Positions 46,328 to 57,650 of a stretch of DNA of 64,000 nucleotides are shown here, piece after piece. The notes under the pieces were generated by a model. The model had not been told where the DNA came from, ran no database searches, and was given only the letters and a program-made list of their open reading frames with translations. The stretch is taken from positions 14,173,796 to 14,237,795 of the forward strand of contig NW_004955459.1 in assembly GCF_000276665.1 (NCBI RefSeq), in the 5' to 3' direction. The translations under genes and the position numbers were made by a program. Source of the stretch: Chinchilla lanigera (lineage: Eukaryota > Chordata > Mammalia > Rodentia > Chinchillidae). Numbering within the stretch: the stretch's first letter is position 1; every line of letters starts with the position of its first letter.

Positions 46328-46649
46328 CAGTTATGCTTTGGAAAACATAGAGAATTGGTTCCAAGATTCCCTGAGGTTTCAAAGTCCTCAGATGCTCAAG
46401 TCACTTTTATAAAATTGTGTAGGGTCTCTATATAACCCACTCACATCCTTCTGCATGCTGCAATCACCTCTAGGTTGTGTATAATACACAATATAAGGTA
46501 AATGATAGGTGAGTACTTGTTTTGTTTAGGAAGTAAGAGAAAGAAGTTTGTACATGTTCAATACAGAAACAATTTTTTTCTGAATATATTTGGTTCACAT
46601 TTTGTTGAATCCAGAAATGCAGAAACCACCAATGTGGAGCCCTGAGCAC
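46328..46649 (+). mobile_element. TcMar-Tigger MITE
   Basis: Starts cagttatgctttggaaaaca, then ggttccaagattccctgagg, cagatgctcaagtcactttt, ataaaattgtgtagggtctc, ccactcacatccttctgcat, gcaatcacctctaggttgtg, tgtacatgttcaatacagaa, ttctgaatatatttggttca, tgttgaatccagaaatgcag and gtggagccctgagca. The ends are degraded inverted repeats of each other (ggttccaag near the left, gaatccagaaatgcaga near the right), in the order of Tigger-type MITEs. Confidence 0.85.
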
Positions 46650-46789
46650 ATGCTGTTCTTGGTTAGGCTTTCCTTCACTTTCTCACTGGCATGATATGGC
46701 CAAAAGCGAAAGTGAACTCTCAAGAATTCTTGGGATGTGTGTAACTATGCAATTCAAGCATTGAAAATTCTTGTGCAAATTGATCCCTA

Positions 46790-46985
46790 TTACATTTAGA
46801 ACTCAATCTATTAATATATAAAATATATGGCACAACATGTTTCCATTTTTATGGTGTAATTTCATGGGTTTTGCTCAATATGACTAAGTTATTTCTATTA
46901 TAATTCCAATAAGGAACAGATCGATCACCCTGATGAGTTATCTCATTTCCCTTCCTAATTATTACCCTACCTCTAACAATTTAAA
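46790..46985 (-). mobile_element. L1 3'-UTR fragment, antisense
   Basis: gtaatttcatgggttttgct, caatatgactaagttatttc, cgatcaccctgatgagttat and cttcctaattattaccctac resemble the antisense L1ME-type 3' UTR. Diverged. Confidence 0.45.
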
Positions 46986-47335
46986 ATTGACCTTTAAATT
47001 TCTAGATTTGTTATCATAAAAGTACTTTTGATATTGGAAAAATAAAATGTAATTGAATTTTTGAAAAATTGACGTTTCTTCTAATATTTTATTCTCATAT
47101 GCATGCGAAGATGTAAACAAAATAAGGTTGATATGTATAGTTATCCTTAACTACAGTTGCATTAACTTGTTGACTACATTATTAAAAATTAGACTTCATG
47201 AACATGATCCCCTCTATTACATTAGTAAGTAACATACTTTTTGCTCTTTTTTTAAGTCTGTCATTCATATACCCTGATCATCTCTCTGAATTAATGTTCA
47301 GATAGTCTCACTGTGTAAGTAGATGTACGTACCTT
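46986..47335. other. No recognised feature
   Basis: Unclassified AT-rich sequence. Confidence 0.4.
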
Positions 47336-47345
47336 AATTTACTCA

Positions 47346-47442
47346 ATTCTTTTTTGGGGGTGTGCAGGGTACCAGGAATTGAACTCATGACCTCAGGCTT
47401 GACAGGCAAGCACTTATACCACTGAGCTATATCTCTGGCCCC
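47346..47442 (-). mobile_element. Older ID-like tRNA-derived SINE with target-site duplication
   Basis: Antisense: tgcagggtaccaggaattga, actcatgacctcaggcttga, caggcaagcacttataccac, tgagctatatctctggcccc. The flanking repeat aatttactca (47336-47345 and 47443-47452) fits retroposition. It differs at many positions from the young IDs and has almost no tail. Confidence 0.85.
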
Positions 47443-47452
47443 AATTTACTCA

Positions 47453-48187
47453 GTTGTTTATTATTGAGAAAACATATTGGAGCTCACATTTTTCCTTTCA
47501 AGCAATATTTAGCTAATGAATTTTTTTATAAGATTTATTCTTGCTTTCATTGGTAGTTTCCCAAGTTTGGAATTTCTTGGTAAAAATACTCCAAAAATTT
47601 TATTAGAACTAGTATTTCTGGGTATTCGTATTTCTACCCAAAGCTAAAATAAGACCATTATCTCTAAGTACTGAAAATCTTAATGAATATATCTCCTTAC
47701 CTTCACATGTATAATTTAAATGAAAATGAAACTAATAACACAAGAAATGCAGGAAAATTGAATGCAGTTCTGGTTCCATAAAGAATATCAGGTTCATCTT
47801 TTAATATTTGGCTAATGCAATATTCAAAAAAATTTAGGAAGTCTTCCATGTTTTGGGAATATTACAATACTGTTCATAGCAACATTAGATACAGATCTTT
47901 GGTATACTTTTCTTAGTAACACCAGACGATATGAAGCTTCAAAAACTTAGACAGTCTGAAAGCCTAGAAAGCACGTCTTATATTTATGTGAATTTAAATA
48001 TATATTTCTGACTACTGGTCTCAAAATTGTTTCACAGTTTTATTGACCATTTTCCTTTACTTCCTTGGAATTTGCTATTTAAAAAATAAATTTTAGAGTG
48101 ATGCACAATTTGCAAAAAGCTAATAGTTGAGTAGAATTTCTTCACTTTCTAAAGTACCATTGTGAGGTAATCCCAACACAATTTCTT
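47453..48187. other. No recognised feature
   Basis: Unclassified AT-rich sequence. Confidence 0.4.
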
Positions 48188-48379
48188 TCATTTTCTTCCT
48201 TCCTTCCTTTCTTTCTTTTTTTTTTTTTCTTTTTGGTCTTTTTGAGACAAGGTCTCTATGCAGTTCAGGCTGGCCTTGAGCTCACTTTGTAGCCCAGGCT
48301 GGTATCTAACTCTCAATGATCATCCTGCCTCAGCCTCCCAATTACTGGGATTACAGACATGCACCACCACACCTGGCTG
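48188..48379 (-). mobile_element. B1 SINE with pyrimidine tail
   Basis: Antisense B1: T/C-rich tail 48188-48240, tttgagacaaggtctctatg, cagttcaggctggccttgag, tgtagcccaggctggtatct, ctgcctcagcctcccaatta, ctgggattacagacatgcac and caccacacctggctg. Well preserved. Confidence 0.95.
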
Positions 48380-48617
48380 TATTTTCGTATTATGTTGCTA
48401 TTTGGCAAATAAAAATGCAAAAGCATGGAAAATTTAACAAAATTTCCCAAGCTTACCTATTAATTAATAATTTGCCACTCTTTCCCCACATCTGTATGCC
48501 TGAGCATTGATGTACAATCTCAGGATAGAACTGTACACTTCACACATTTTACTGCTTTATGCTTGACTTTGTAAGGTATGCTAATTCAAAATAGGACTCG
48601 TTTATTTGTACTCATTA

Positions 48618-48800
48618 CTTCATTTATTGTTTAGACTCTTGCTATATGCCGAATGGTTTGCCACACAAAGGGAACACAAAAGTTAACCAAATTTTGTGTT
48701 GCTTTTCTCCACAATGTGTTGAAAGCTAAGAGAGTAAATACACATCCTGTGAGGTGGGAGAAACGTTCCAGTTCCTCCAAGGTCCTGAAGCCAGCAAGGA
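48618..48800 (-). mobile_element. L2 LINE 3'-end remnant
   Basis: catttattgtttagactctt, gctatatgccgaatggtttg and ggaacacaaaagttaaccaa resemble antisense L2 ('catttattgagcacttactatatgcc ... ggggaacacagagatgaaca'). The plus frame at 48653-48982 and minus frames at 48631-48900 overlie it and the following sequence and overlap each other. Confidence 0.5.
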
Positions 48801-49269
48801 GATGCATCAGAGAAGCTTCTGGAAGATGGAGAACTTCTGTGGATGTAAAAACCAAAACAAGATGGCAGACAATGGCATCTCTGCACGGAGGGTACTTCAA
48901 GCAGAGGAATTCACGTCAATATGGACTTCAAGATAATTGCAAAGGTGAACAGAGAAAAACTTTCCATACAGCTATGGAGTAACACGTAAGGAAATTAGTG
49001 GTCTGGGCCTGGTCTTCGCGTTGTAGGAACTTCATTTTGTTTAAGCAGCAAAAGGAAATTTCATTTGAAATTCATTGCTGGAAGTGAGTGATTCCAGGGC
49101 ATTCTCTAGATTGCACACAGCAGGAGACACTCTGAAGTAGCGTGGGGGAGAGACTCCAAGAACCTTTGGGAATAGCCATGGCTGCTCTGTTGCCGCCAGC
49201 CTCGCTCTTTGCCTTTGTATTACTTCCCACGGCCACAAATCTGCTCCCTCCTTTGTTTTCCCCACTTGT
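48801..49269. other. No recognised feature; moderately CpG-bearing
   Basis: Higher G+C than the neighbourhood, with scattered CpG (aacgttcc before it, ctgcacggaggg, ggtcttcgcgttgtag, agtagcgtgggg). No convincing exon. The minus frame at 49041-49277 has no domain. Confidence 0.4.
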
Positions 49270-49430
49270 TCAGTCACACATTCATTTGGGCATCATTTGT
49301 CTATGTAACTAATATTTATTTTACTCCTTTTACGTATGAAAGACTATTCTAAAAATCACCAAGGATACAAAAGTAAGTAAAATAGTCTCAAGCTCACCTC
49401 ATTTATATCCTTATAGTGCAACTTCCCTAC
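49270..49430 (-). mobile_element. L2 LINE 3'-end remnant
   Basis: tcacacattcatttgggcat, actaatatttattttactcc, gtatgaaagactattctaaa and caccaaggatacaaaagtaa match antisense L2 ('aatatttattgagcacctac ... ggggatacaaaagtgaacaa'). Confidence 0.65.
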
Positions 49431-49614
49431 ATTTTATAAAAGTGCTTTCAAGCTTGTTTATTCCAGGATAATTTCACTTTTCATTGTCCCAAAGAACAGA
49501 AGTTTATTGACATTTCCAGCACTAAGGCTAAGGGAAAAATATATTGGGTCAGAAAACCACTTTCTTGGAATTAAATCCTTGTATTTCTACTCAGGAAGTC
49601 ACCTGTACCATCAC

Positions 49615-49725
49615 ACCTTCAACATTTATTTATAGTCTACTTTCTGAAAACTTCCACCCTGAGGATTTCACTTATGTTACCTTATTTAATCCTTGTGACA
49701 ACATGATAAATTGAAGATTATGATA
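49615..49725 (-). mobile_element. MIR SINE remnant
   Basis: tcacttatgttaccttattt, aatccttgtgacaacatgat and aaattgaagattatgatagc resemble the antisense MIR segment 'ttaactcatttaatcctcacaacaaccctatgagg'. It is cut off by the LTR remnant. Confidence 0.5.
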
Positions 49726-50000
49726 GCTAGAATAATGATTCCCTCAATAAAGGCCCATGTCCTAATCCTTAGAATCTGTGAATATTTCACATTACATTGC
49801 AAAAGAAATTTTATCAATGTTATGAAGGATTTCACAATGGAGAAATTATTCTGAACTATCCAAGTAGGTTCAATCTTATCACATCAATTTAATCACATCA
49901 ACCCCAAGAGGCAAAGACTCATTCCCTGCCAAGATCACAGAAAAAGAGATGTGATGCTGGACAAAAGATCCAACAAGTGGCAGTTTCCCAAGGATGCGTG
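49726..50000 (+). mobile_element. MLT1-like LTR remnant (ERVL-MaLR)
   Basis: aaaggcccatgtcctaatcc, ttagaatctgtgaatatttc, acattacattgcaaaagaaa, gaaattattctgaactatcc, gtaggttcaatcttatcaca, agatgtgatgctggacaaaa follow the order of MaLR LTRs ('taatccctggaacctgtgaa ... gattatcctggattatc'). Only the U3-side part is present; no internal coding region is nearby, so it is a solo-LTR fragment. Confidence 0.7.
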
Positions 50001-50002
50001 TT

Positions 50003-50210
50003 GCTGCCTCTGATATGTCGGGGGCTGTGTGTACCTGCCTGGGTTGAACCCCTTTCCTATTCTGTCCCGCCCCTCTTGGTGGAGTGTGGAAGTGATTCCT
50101 AGCTCTTCCTGAGCTATCCCTTGCTGTTATTGCAGATGTTGGTCATGTCTTCATGTATTGCTTCTCCATTAAATTCTGTTCAGATCCCCAGTTGGAGTAT
50201 GCCAATTATT
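50003..50210 (+). mobile_element. Possible second LTR fragment
   Basis: The composition changes abruptly at about 50005 to tctgatatgtcgggggctgt, gtgtacctgcctgggttgaa, ttctgtcccgcccctcttgg, cttcatgtattgcttctcca, attaaattctgttcagatcc. A promoter-like GC patch followed by an ATTAAA signal resembles an LTR R-region. I cannot assign a family; it could also be the rest of the preceding LTR in a recombinant form. Confidence 0.4.
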
Positions 50211-50964
50211 TCTGATCAAGAGTTTTCTGAGTTTTCATATGAATTCAGATAAGAAGCTCAAGGACATAAAAAAGGACTGAAATTCTTCTGACAGTCCAGT
50301 CTTCTGTCTCAAGTCACTGCAGAGGCCCAGTGCATGGCTGACCGCTATGACGATATCCTTTTAATAAATAGTCCGTTTTGATCAAATTAGCTCTTCCTGA
50401 AAAATAATTTTACTTCCAACTAAAAGCATGCTGTCTAAGCCAGTGAAAAACATTCCATTACATCCAGGTATTAATATGTTTTTGATGTTAGAGTTGGAAG
50501 CAATGTGCCAAAATGTACTATGAAAAATCAGGTAATGGAAGTCATAGCGTTCAGAGAAATAAACCATCAATAATAAAAACAGAATTATTCTGAAAGTTCT
50601 AGGTCTTGTAATATATTTCTTCTTTTATTTGATGCAACAACATAAATACTAGGACATCATTTGTATGAAGGAGAAGTATTTATTAGAGAAACCTGAAAAC
50701 ACCATGAATCTCTCCCGAGAGGCACAGTGAAGTATCGTATTCTAGTTTATATACCGACAGTAGTCGGTTGCCCATGTAAAACGCTGCTATTTCCAAGAAA
50801 AGTCAAACCTGTATCTCTTGCTGACTAATAATTGAGGACTCTATTGCAATTCAACTTTACATATGTTGGTCAGTCATTATTTTAATGCTTTATTCATTTT
50901 AGAATGTTGACAATGGTGAGAGAAGATATTGATTTTTTGGGATAGCTCTGGAGACAGGATGGAG
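50211..50964. other. No recognised feature
   Basis: Unclassified. Confidence 0.4.
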
Positions 50965-51135
50965 AATAGCTTCTTACCTTAAACAAGGCAATAGAATACT
51001 TAGCCATAGTTGTCTCATTTATAAAACATTTATAGCTTAGTGTGATCTAACTAGGGCCTTATAAAGTTCTTGTGAAGATAAAAGAAATGAGGAGGTTTTA
51101 TAACTCTAGCTCAAAGCTAGCCATTCCTAAATTTA
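50965..51135 (+). mobile_element. MIR SINE remnant
   Basis: tagccatagttgtctcattt, ataaaacatttatagcttag, gggccttataaagttcttgt, gaagataaaagaaatgagga match sense MIR ('cctcagtttcctcatctgta ... catagggttgttgtgaggat'). Confidence 0.6.
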
Positions 51136-51544
51136 GACATCTATGGAACAGAATAGATTTTTGTTGGACTATGAATCTACTATTGCCTTCAATGACCATC
51201 ACAAGGATTTCCTTTTAAAATGCACAGGCCCAGATGTTAATTACAGCTGCTTTCATAAAGAACTCCTTCCTTGGTAGGGGTGGATGTGTCTCCAGGACTT
51301 TCAAGACATCCCATGGAAATACATAAGGCATACAGATCTCAACCATTATATTTTTGGGTTTGAAGTAGGTATTTTAAAAAAATCTAAGAAACAGAAATTC
51401 TCCAAGCCTTGATAAACATATGCATGTGGATCCTTTCCAAAGCTAGGACTTCACCAAACTGGGCAATCAGCAGGTTAGTTTTAAATACAAACACAGTTTC
51501 AATTAGATTGCTCCTAATAAGAAAAATTAATACAGTTACTTTAA
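51136..51544. other. No recognised feature
   Basis: Unclassified. Confidence 0.4.
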
Positions 51545-52105
51545 GTCATTTTCCCTATTTATTGTTATTGTTTTGAGTTAGTGTTGTAGTTCTTTTGGCT
51601 CATTAATCCCCTGAAAATACTCACCCTTCCTTCCAACACGCATCCCATTGATCTTCCATTTTTGAAAGCACTTCTAGAAGTCCTCTTTCACAACTGTCTT
51701 TACAAGGTATGATTGAAAATACAGTAAATGCCATTGCCATGTGTGCCTTCCAATGGGAAGCCAGTCTCATAAGAACAATATAGTGTGTTTTTAGCTCCTT
51801 TATTTACTTCATCTACATTATTCACTGAAATCTGGAACTGTAGCTTCTCTCTTTTCTCCAAAGTCAAAATAACCGCCAAAGACAAACATTTTTCTTTGAT
51901 TCAAAACATAAAAGAGGCCGTAACAACACACCTAAAGACACTCAGGAAGGAGGATTTCCAGGACCGCTGAAGAAAATGGCAAGAACATAGTACAGGCATA
52001 TTTGAAGTGAGGGGGTATTTTGAGAGGGGATTAATGGGCATATATGTTTATTGTATTAAGTTTAGAAATTTAAACATTCTTCATAGTTTTCATTTATGCA
52101 ACATA
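51545..52105 (+). mobile_element. Mariner-derived element with long inverted arms, copy B
   Basis: Plus strand 51785-51970 is an open frame whose end reads FSKVKITAKDKHFSLIQ and then KEAVTTHLKTLRKEDFQDR before a stop. This corresponds to the region from the FPK motif to near the C-terminus of mariner transposases; the rest of the tail (agtgagggggtattttgaga) follows out of frame. On the minus strand 51601-51702 reads KTVVKEDF, stop, KCFQKWK, ..., GEYFQG: the same C-terminal segment facing left. Right terminus taaacattcttcatag (52070) resembles the mariner end seen in copy A. No catalytic region is present, so it is non-autonomous. Strand refers to the longer arm. Confidence 0.8.
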
Positions 52106-52689
52106 AACTAATCTTATGAATACATTTAAAATTTAGAATTTTCAGCAGTTACTGTTCCAGAGAAAAAACGGACACAAGCTATGATCTTACCAGAAACTGC
52201 ACTGTTTAAAATTCACAGACAAGATAATACCAAATTCAGGAGTCTTTGTGGCAGAAATGGGAGAAACAGATTATGTTTCTCTTGTCTTTCCACACCTCTT
52301 CCTTCATAAAACCCGGAGTTTTCTCTTCCATTCTTCATATTCCCATTTCCAGATCTTATCATTTATTTAGCAGAAGTTGTTTGACATTGATTTCTTTGGT
52401 TATCATTTCACAGATCTTGATTTTTGATTAAAAATATGTACATGTCTATCTTTATACATACACTTTTTTAATGTTAAGTTTCTTAGAAATCTACAGTCTT
52501 CTTTCAAGATAGTTGACTTCTTATGGCAATTTTTAAATTTCTTATAAATATTTAATGACTGGAATTATTGGAATAGAGAAAGATATTACCAAAAATTACT
52601 GTTCCACCTATCACTTTTACTAACATAAACTAGTAAGACATATTATGCTCAATAATCCCCTTAGGAAATTTGATATGCAATGACATATC
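52106..52689. other. No recognised feature
   Basis: AT-rich and unclassified. The plus frame at 52246-52431 has no motif. Confidence 0.4.
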
Positions 52690-52985
52690 ACTATAAAACA
52701 AATATATATTTACATATAACATGTATATTGTATATCTCTCTATATATATCTATATATTTCTCAATATTTTTAGAAAACATCACTTTGGTCTATGTATCTG
52801 CTCAATGGATAACGTATATGAAAACATATATGTGTATGTTAAAAACATATATATGAAAACATATATGTGCATATTAAAACATATATATGAACATATATGT
52901 GTGTATTACAAAATAAAATATATAATTTCTCAATAATTCACACAATTATATATTTAATATACCAATATAATAAACATATAAAGTT
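52690..52985. repeat. AT-rich imperfect repeat cluster
   Basis: Repeats of the word acatatat with about 30-base spacing (aaaacatatatgtgtatgtt, aaaacatatatatgaaaaca, tatatgtgcatattaaaaca, gaacatatatgtgtgtatta) at 52815-52905, flanked by TATA-rich runs. Gives Tyr/Ile/Met-rich chance frames. Confidence 0.85.
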
Positions 52986-53600
52986 AATAAAAATGTGTAG
53001 ATGTCTTTCAAATTTTAAAAACATTTATGCAGCTTCTATTTTGTATACTTTCTATTCTCTTGTAACTGAAGAAAAGAATTCAGAGAAGAAGAAACATTAG
53101 AAAGTGCATATTTTGATTAGAATTTGCATTTGATTTGTCCCCAGTCATCTTTGAAATGAATATCTCTCCTCCCTCTTGGGCAATTTGTAATATCATTATT
53201 ATATCTCTACACTGCTGTCTACGACAAAGAAAGTAGAATGTGATGTACAGGTAGGCATACTGGGGAATATTTCAGGAGTGAGGGGATGTGATTTAACTGG
53301 AGTGACAGAAGATTACACCTCACCTCAAGCTACTTGTGATATTAAAAATAAATTAAATCCCTCAGAAGAAGAGCAAAGCCATTCAGCTTCCACATTTTTC
53401 TGTAAGCTTGATATTTATTACTTTTGGACTAGCAGCTTATAAAAAATCCTAAAATAGATTGACTATATTCTAAGATTGAGAGAAATTTTTGATTTGTTTT
53501 GTTTTGTTTGGGGGGGGCATTCAGAGCAGTCTTTTCAATTTTGCTGAATCCTAGAAATCCTGGTCTTTCCATATCTATATTTTGAGTGGGAGGTTTTTAT
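52986..53600. other. No recognised feature
   Basis: Unclassified; contains a G8 run at about 53510 next to TTTTG repeats. Confidence 0.4.
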
Positions 53601-53660
53601 TATTTATACAAAATTTAGAGTGAGTTTATTTGGTTATACAAAATTTAGAGTGATTTTATT
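53601..53660. repeat. 30-bp tandem duplication
   Basis: ttatacaaaatttagagtga is present at 53605 and 53635 with a 30-bp period and few differences over the full unit. Local duplication. Confidence 0.9.
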
Positions 53661-54035
53661 CTGCCTGCCTTGTAAATTTATAGATAATTGTGATTGTGAG
53701 AATATAAAACATTAATAGTACTTTTCCAAGTACATGAAATAAGAGAAAATTATTGAATCTATATATGTAGTTTACCTTTCTCCAGAACCTAGGATGTTTG
53801 CTAGAAGAAAATGGAAAAAGCACATGTATGATCTTTGCAAATACATTATCTCCACACCCTGTGAAACCAAGCAAACTTTTCACAATAAGTTTTAGAGAAA
53901 TGCAGAAAGTTACATTAAGACCAGAAATAAACATTTTAAAGATCCTTTGACACATTTAAGGCTAGTGGTATGGTACACATTTAAGGCTATGGTGGTGGAT
54001 GAGTTAGTAATTTGCATACCTTTAATATTTTAGGG
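53661..54035. other. No recognised feature; short 25-bp duplication at 53950
   Basis: cacatttaaggcta occurs at 53951 and 53976. The second copy runs into ggctatggtggtggatgagt and catacctttaatattttagg, faintly like a B1 head. The minus frame at 53656-53955 has no motif. Confidence 0.45.
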
Positions 54036-55167
54036 AGCTTATATAATTCTCTCTCAATTTAATTATTTATTTTTGTGTAGAATTGCTTTAAGTGGGTGAT
54101 CAGGTTTTTTAGTTGCTCCTAAAAAATAAGATTCAATTCCCATGGGAAGAGCACAAACGATTTTCAAGCATTTATTTTGATCAACACACACTAGCTCAAC
54201 TATTTGAAGTAGGGAGGGAAAAGTCAGTCCGTAGACACCTCACTCACGTATAGCTCACAGCGTAGAGGCAAAGCAGCTGTGGTGGCTGCCTTTACCAAAA
54301 TAATGCTGAGTAATAAACGCAGTGTGGGGTAGTATCTTATCTAAGACGGCTGTAAGTGAGAAGACAGGGCAGCATGTGTCTTGTGTCATCCCCCAGACCA
54401 GTCCATACAGGTTCCCTCAGCAATGGCAACAGATAAGAGCAAAGGAGCCTCAGTCTACAAGCTCCATTCAGGTCTTTGTTTCCAGCACATCTGCTAACAT
54501 CTCTTTGCCTAAAGCGCATTACATAGCGTAGCTCAGAGTTAGCAGATACCACTAAGTAGCACTGCAAAGGGAGCAAGAGTGACTAAATTGAAGTCTTCAG
54601 TCTAACACAAAAATGGCATAAAGAAGTAAATGCAGAGAGATAACTATAATATTATAATTGACCAGGTAAATAAATAATAGACATAATTTAATTCAAGCAC
54701 TTCTTATGCAGTTAGATGAATTTTTCTGGAGCAGATGATCTGAAAGAAACTGAATTTAAAGATTAGTGGGCATTTTCCAGGATCCCAGAAGAAACAGCAC
54801 CAGTTCAGGAGTTGTAGCAATTTGAAAAGGGGCTAATGGCTTTAGTGAAACTCTAGGGACAGCATATGTTAGGATGTCACCTGCAGACGCGGGAACCTCT
54901 AGTAACTTTGATACTGGAGAATAACAGTGGAGGTGTTGAGAGAAGAAATTGGAAGTCACCCTGAACAGGATCCATAGCAGATGGATAGTTCTCACTGGAG
55001 CAGGTTTTGATTGAGTTAGCACGAGAGGATTAGTGAGAAACCCAGATGGATACAGTGCATGAAATGGGAAAACTGGAAGTTAGAGAATAACCAGGGCTCT
55101 ATCCAAAACACGTTCTACTTCTTCAGAGTGTTTTTGATACTCAGTACTGATTAACTGATTATGGAGC
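54036..55167. other. No recognised feature
   Basis: Unclassified. 54190-54590 is slightly more GC-rich with overlapping frames on both strands (54322-54531, 54337-54576). 54750-55030 resembles a purine-rich old LINE region, too weakly to call. Confidence 0.4.
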
Positions 55168-55199
<32 letters not shown>

Positions 55200-55203
55200 G
55201 ATA
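55168..55203. repeat. (AT)n microsatellite
   Basis: Alternating AT run of about 25 bases grading into acatatagata. Confidence 0.95.
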
Positions 55204-57479
55204 TAATTTATAAATCTTTTTATGTAAATGATTTACTTCCGAGTAACTGTTCTATGTATTTGGGGTTTACTGCGTTGCTTTACATAGTAATTTCATTTGC
55301 CCTCTATCTTCTCTTCAGAGTTTAATGCATGTTTCAAATGCCTTTAAAAGCTTTTACGCTTCATAATGTATATATTAACTACTAGATTTTGCAAAACCAA
55401 AACAAAACCTAAGATTTCAAATTAACAAAAGCTCAGGATATTTACAGAATTGGACTGTCTAGCTTGGTTTAATGGAAATAAAGTCATTACCCTAGAAGGA
55501 AGCCTATGTCAAATGAAGAGTTGATTGATGGAGAGGAGATGAGGGCATAAACAAATAAACAAATCAGAAAATAGAGCAGTACTTGTGAAGATAAAGACAA
55601 AGGATTAACAGAATCATGGAGCAAACAATGGAACTAAGGATTCTGCTGCCATTGAAATATTTGCAAAGTGGATGCATTACTTTGTGATCATATCTCAAAA
55701 TCCACTGATCCCCATGCAGCGATGTGTATGAACACGCCTTCATATAGCTACACATCATGTAAATAGGTTAAGGGGCCAAGAACATGAATTATTTGCAGAC
55801 ACATTCATACTATGCAAATTATATGAATAGAGTGAATTTTGGCAGTTTATGAAAAGGAATGAATGTTACTTTGAAGCATTAATTGCACTATACAAATGCA
55901 AAAATGTTCACCTAATAACTACATTAAATTTATAACCTAAATACAAAAAGGTAGTACAGTATTCAATTTATTGATTTTTATCAAAACTCACTTCTTTAAA
56001 GGTTTGCAAATCTGTTTGTACATGCAATATTTGGGTGGGGGATGACCTTCAGGGCAGATCACCGGTTTACTTATTCTGCATGTTGAAAAAAACTGCTCTG
56101 ATGGGACCAAGTGCCAGATATGCAATAAAGAATAAGGCTAAGCTACTTCTAGAACCCACAGTGGGTTAAAGAAAATAGAGACAACTAAATGACGTACAGC
56201 AGTTTGACAAAAAGGAGTGCTAGGAATAGGTTCCCAGAACGTAGAAGAAAACAGTCAGTGATTATTTCTGCAGTTGAGCTGATTCTGAGGTTTTCCCAGA
56301 GTGACACCTGGTCTAAAAAATGAAGGACAAACTACTGGGAAAAGTAATTCCAGTGAGAGAGAGATGACTTGGACCCAGATTTAAGCACATTAAATAGCTG
56401 TATTTGGAGAGATTCAAATGATGTATTCAGAGAGATTCAAATCTCTGGGAGTAGTGGACATAGTTACCTTGAAGAAAGGCAAAGTAAGAGAGGGAAAAGA
56501 GTAAGTTGTCTTTCCATGTTTGTGTAATAAATTAGATACAAGTGGCCAAGCTTATGAAATCAAGGGAGTTATGCATGTGTAGACACCACTAACTGTCCAC
56601 AAACAGTGCAGAGGCAAATTCCCTGTTACTATGGCTCTCATTATATCTTTCTGATGCTATTAACTTTCAAACATATTTTTGCTTTTTCTTTTTTCTGTTT
56701 TACCTTTAAAAGAACTGAATCATGAAAGTGGGATCATTCCTCTTTTAAATGTTTCCTGGCTCTGTTGTCTGGACCAAGATTTTAAAGCTGCTACTCATTT
56801 AGAAGCTTTTCTGTTACCCTGACTGTGGAACTCTTAGCTGTTGTGGGGGTGAAGAGAAACAGCAGAGACTTATTATTGCTAATACAAATACCTCCTCAAA
56901 AGAGCTACTCAAAATAATATATCAGGGTGAATATCAAACATCACACTGGTTTTAGCCAGGACCTAGACTGGATCCCTAAGTCATGGCAGCAAAAAGCCTG
57001 CCAACGTTTACTGTAGGGTCCAACTATCATGGACCTGAGGTTCAACAACTTCCCATTAGGGAGCTCTGAACACGGAGTCAGTGGTTGCTGTCTTGGAACT
57101 AAACTGATGCCTAAAAATTTATAAACCATAAACAAACAATAGCTGAAACTGAAAGTAGATGTAGAGAAGAATGCTTTTTTACTCTGGGCATACAGACTGA
57201 ACCTTGTAAGACCCCAGAAGGTCTCTTCTCTGTGACACTTATTTACCTCCTCAACTATGCTTGCACATCCAGCCCAGCTTCTACAGTATCTTTGTGACCA
57301 CATAATTTGGATTCCTATTTGATGTGCTTTATGTGGCTTTCATTTCATAAAGCTGTTAGGGGACTACTTCCTCTGTGTTTCCACAGCCTGTTTCTTCCTT
57401 TTTCACTAAGTCACTTCATTCCGATTGCCACACTAGCCTTAACATGAACATATTTAGATGCCATCTTTTTGGGGGGGAG
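55204..57479. other. No recognised feature
   Basis: About 2.3 kb unclassified. A 23-bp-period duplication (gagagattcaaat at 56407 and 56430) is present. The minus frame at 56941-57303 (120 codons) has no signal peptide, domain or splice sites that I can support. Confidence 0.4.
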
Positions 57480-57650
57480 TTGTTATATTTTGTTTGTTTT
57501 TTGAGGTACTAGTGAGCAATTACAGAGACACTATACTGTGACTAAGCTTTTCATATTTTTTATTTTGAGACAAGACCTACCTACATTGCCCAGACTGGGC
57601 TCAAACTTGTAATCCATTTGCTTCAATCTTCCAAATCACTGGATTCACTT
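57480..57650 (-). mobile_element. B1-dID composite SINE, antisense and diverged
   Basis: ID-like remnant first (ttgaggtactagtgagcaat, actatactgtgactaagctt), then B1 antisense (attttgagacaagacctacc, tacattgcccagactgggct, caaacttgtaatccatttgc, ttccaaatcactggattcac). The B1 head is truncated. Confidence 0.65.

Noticed and set aside
48653..48982. 109-codon plus-strand open frame with Arg/Lys-rich C-terminal part
   Set aside because: It starts in an L2 remnant, overlaps two minus-strand frames and has no known motif.
56941..57303. 120-codon minus-strand open frame
   Set aside because: No recognisable domain, signal peptide or exon boundaries; this length is expected by chance in 64 kb read in six frames.
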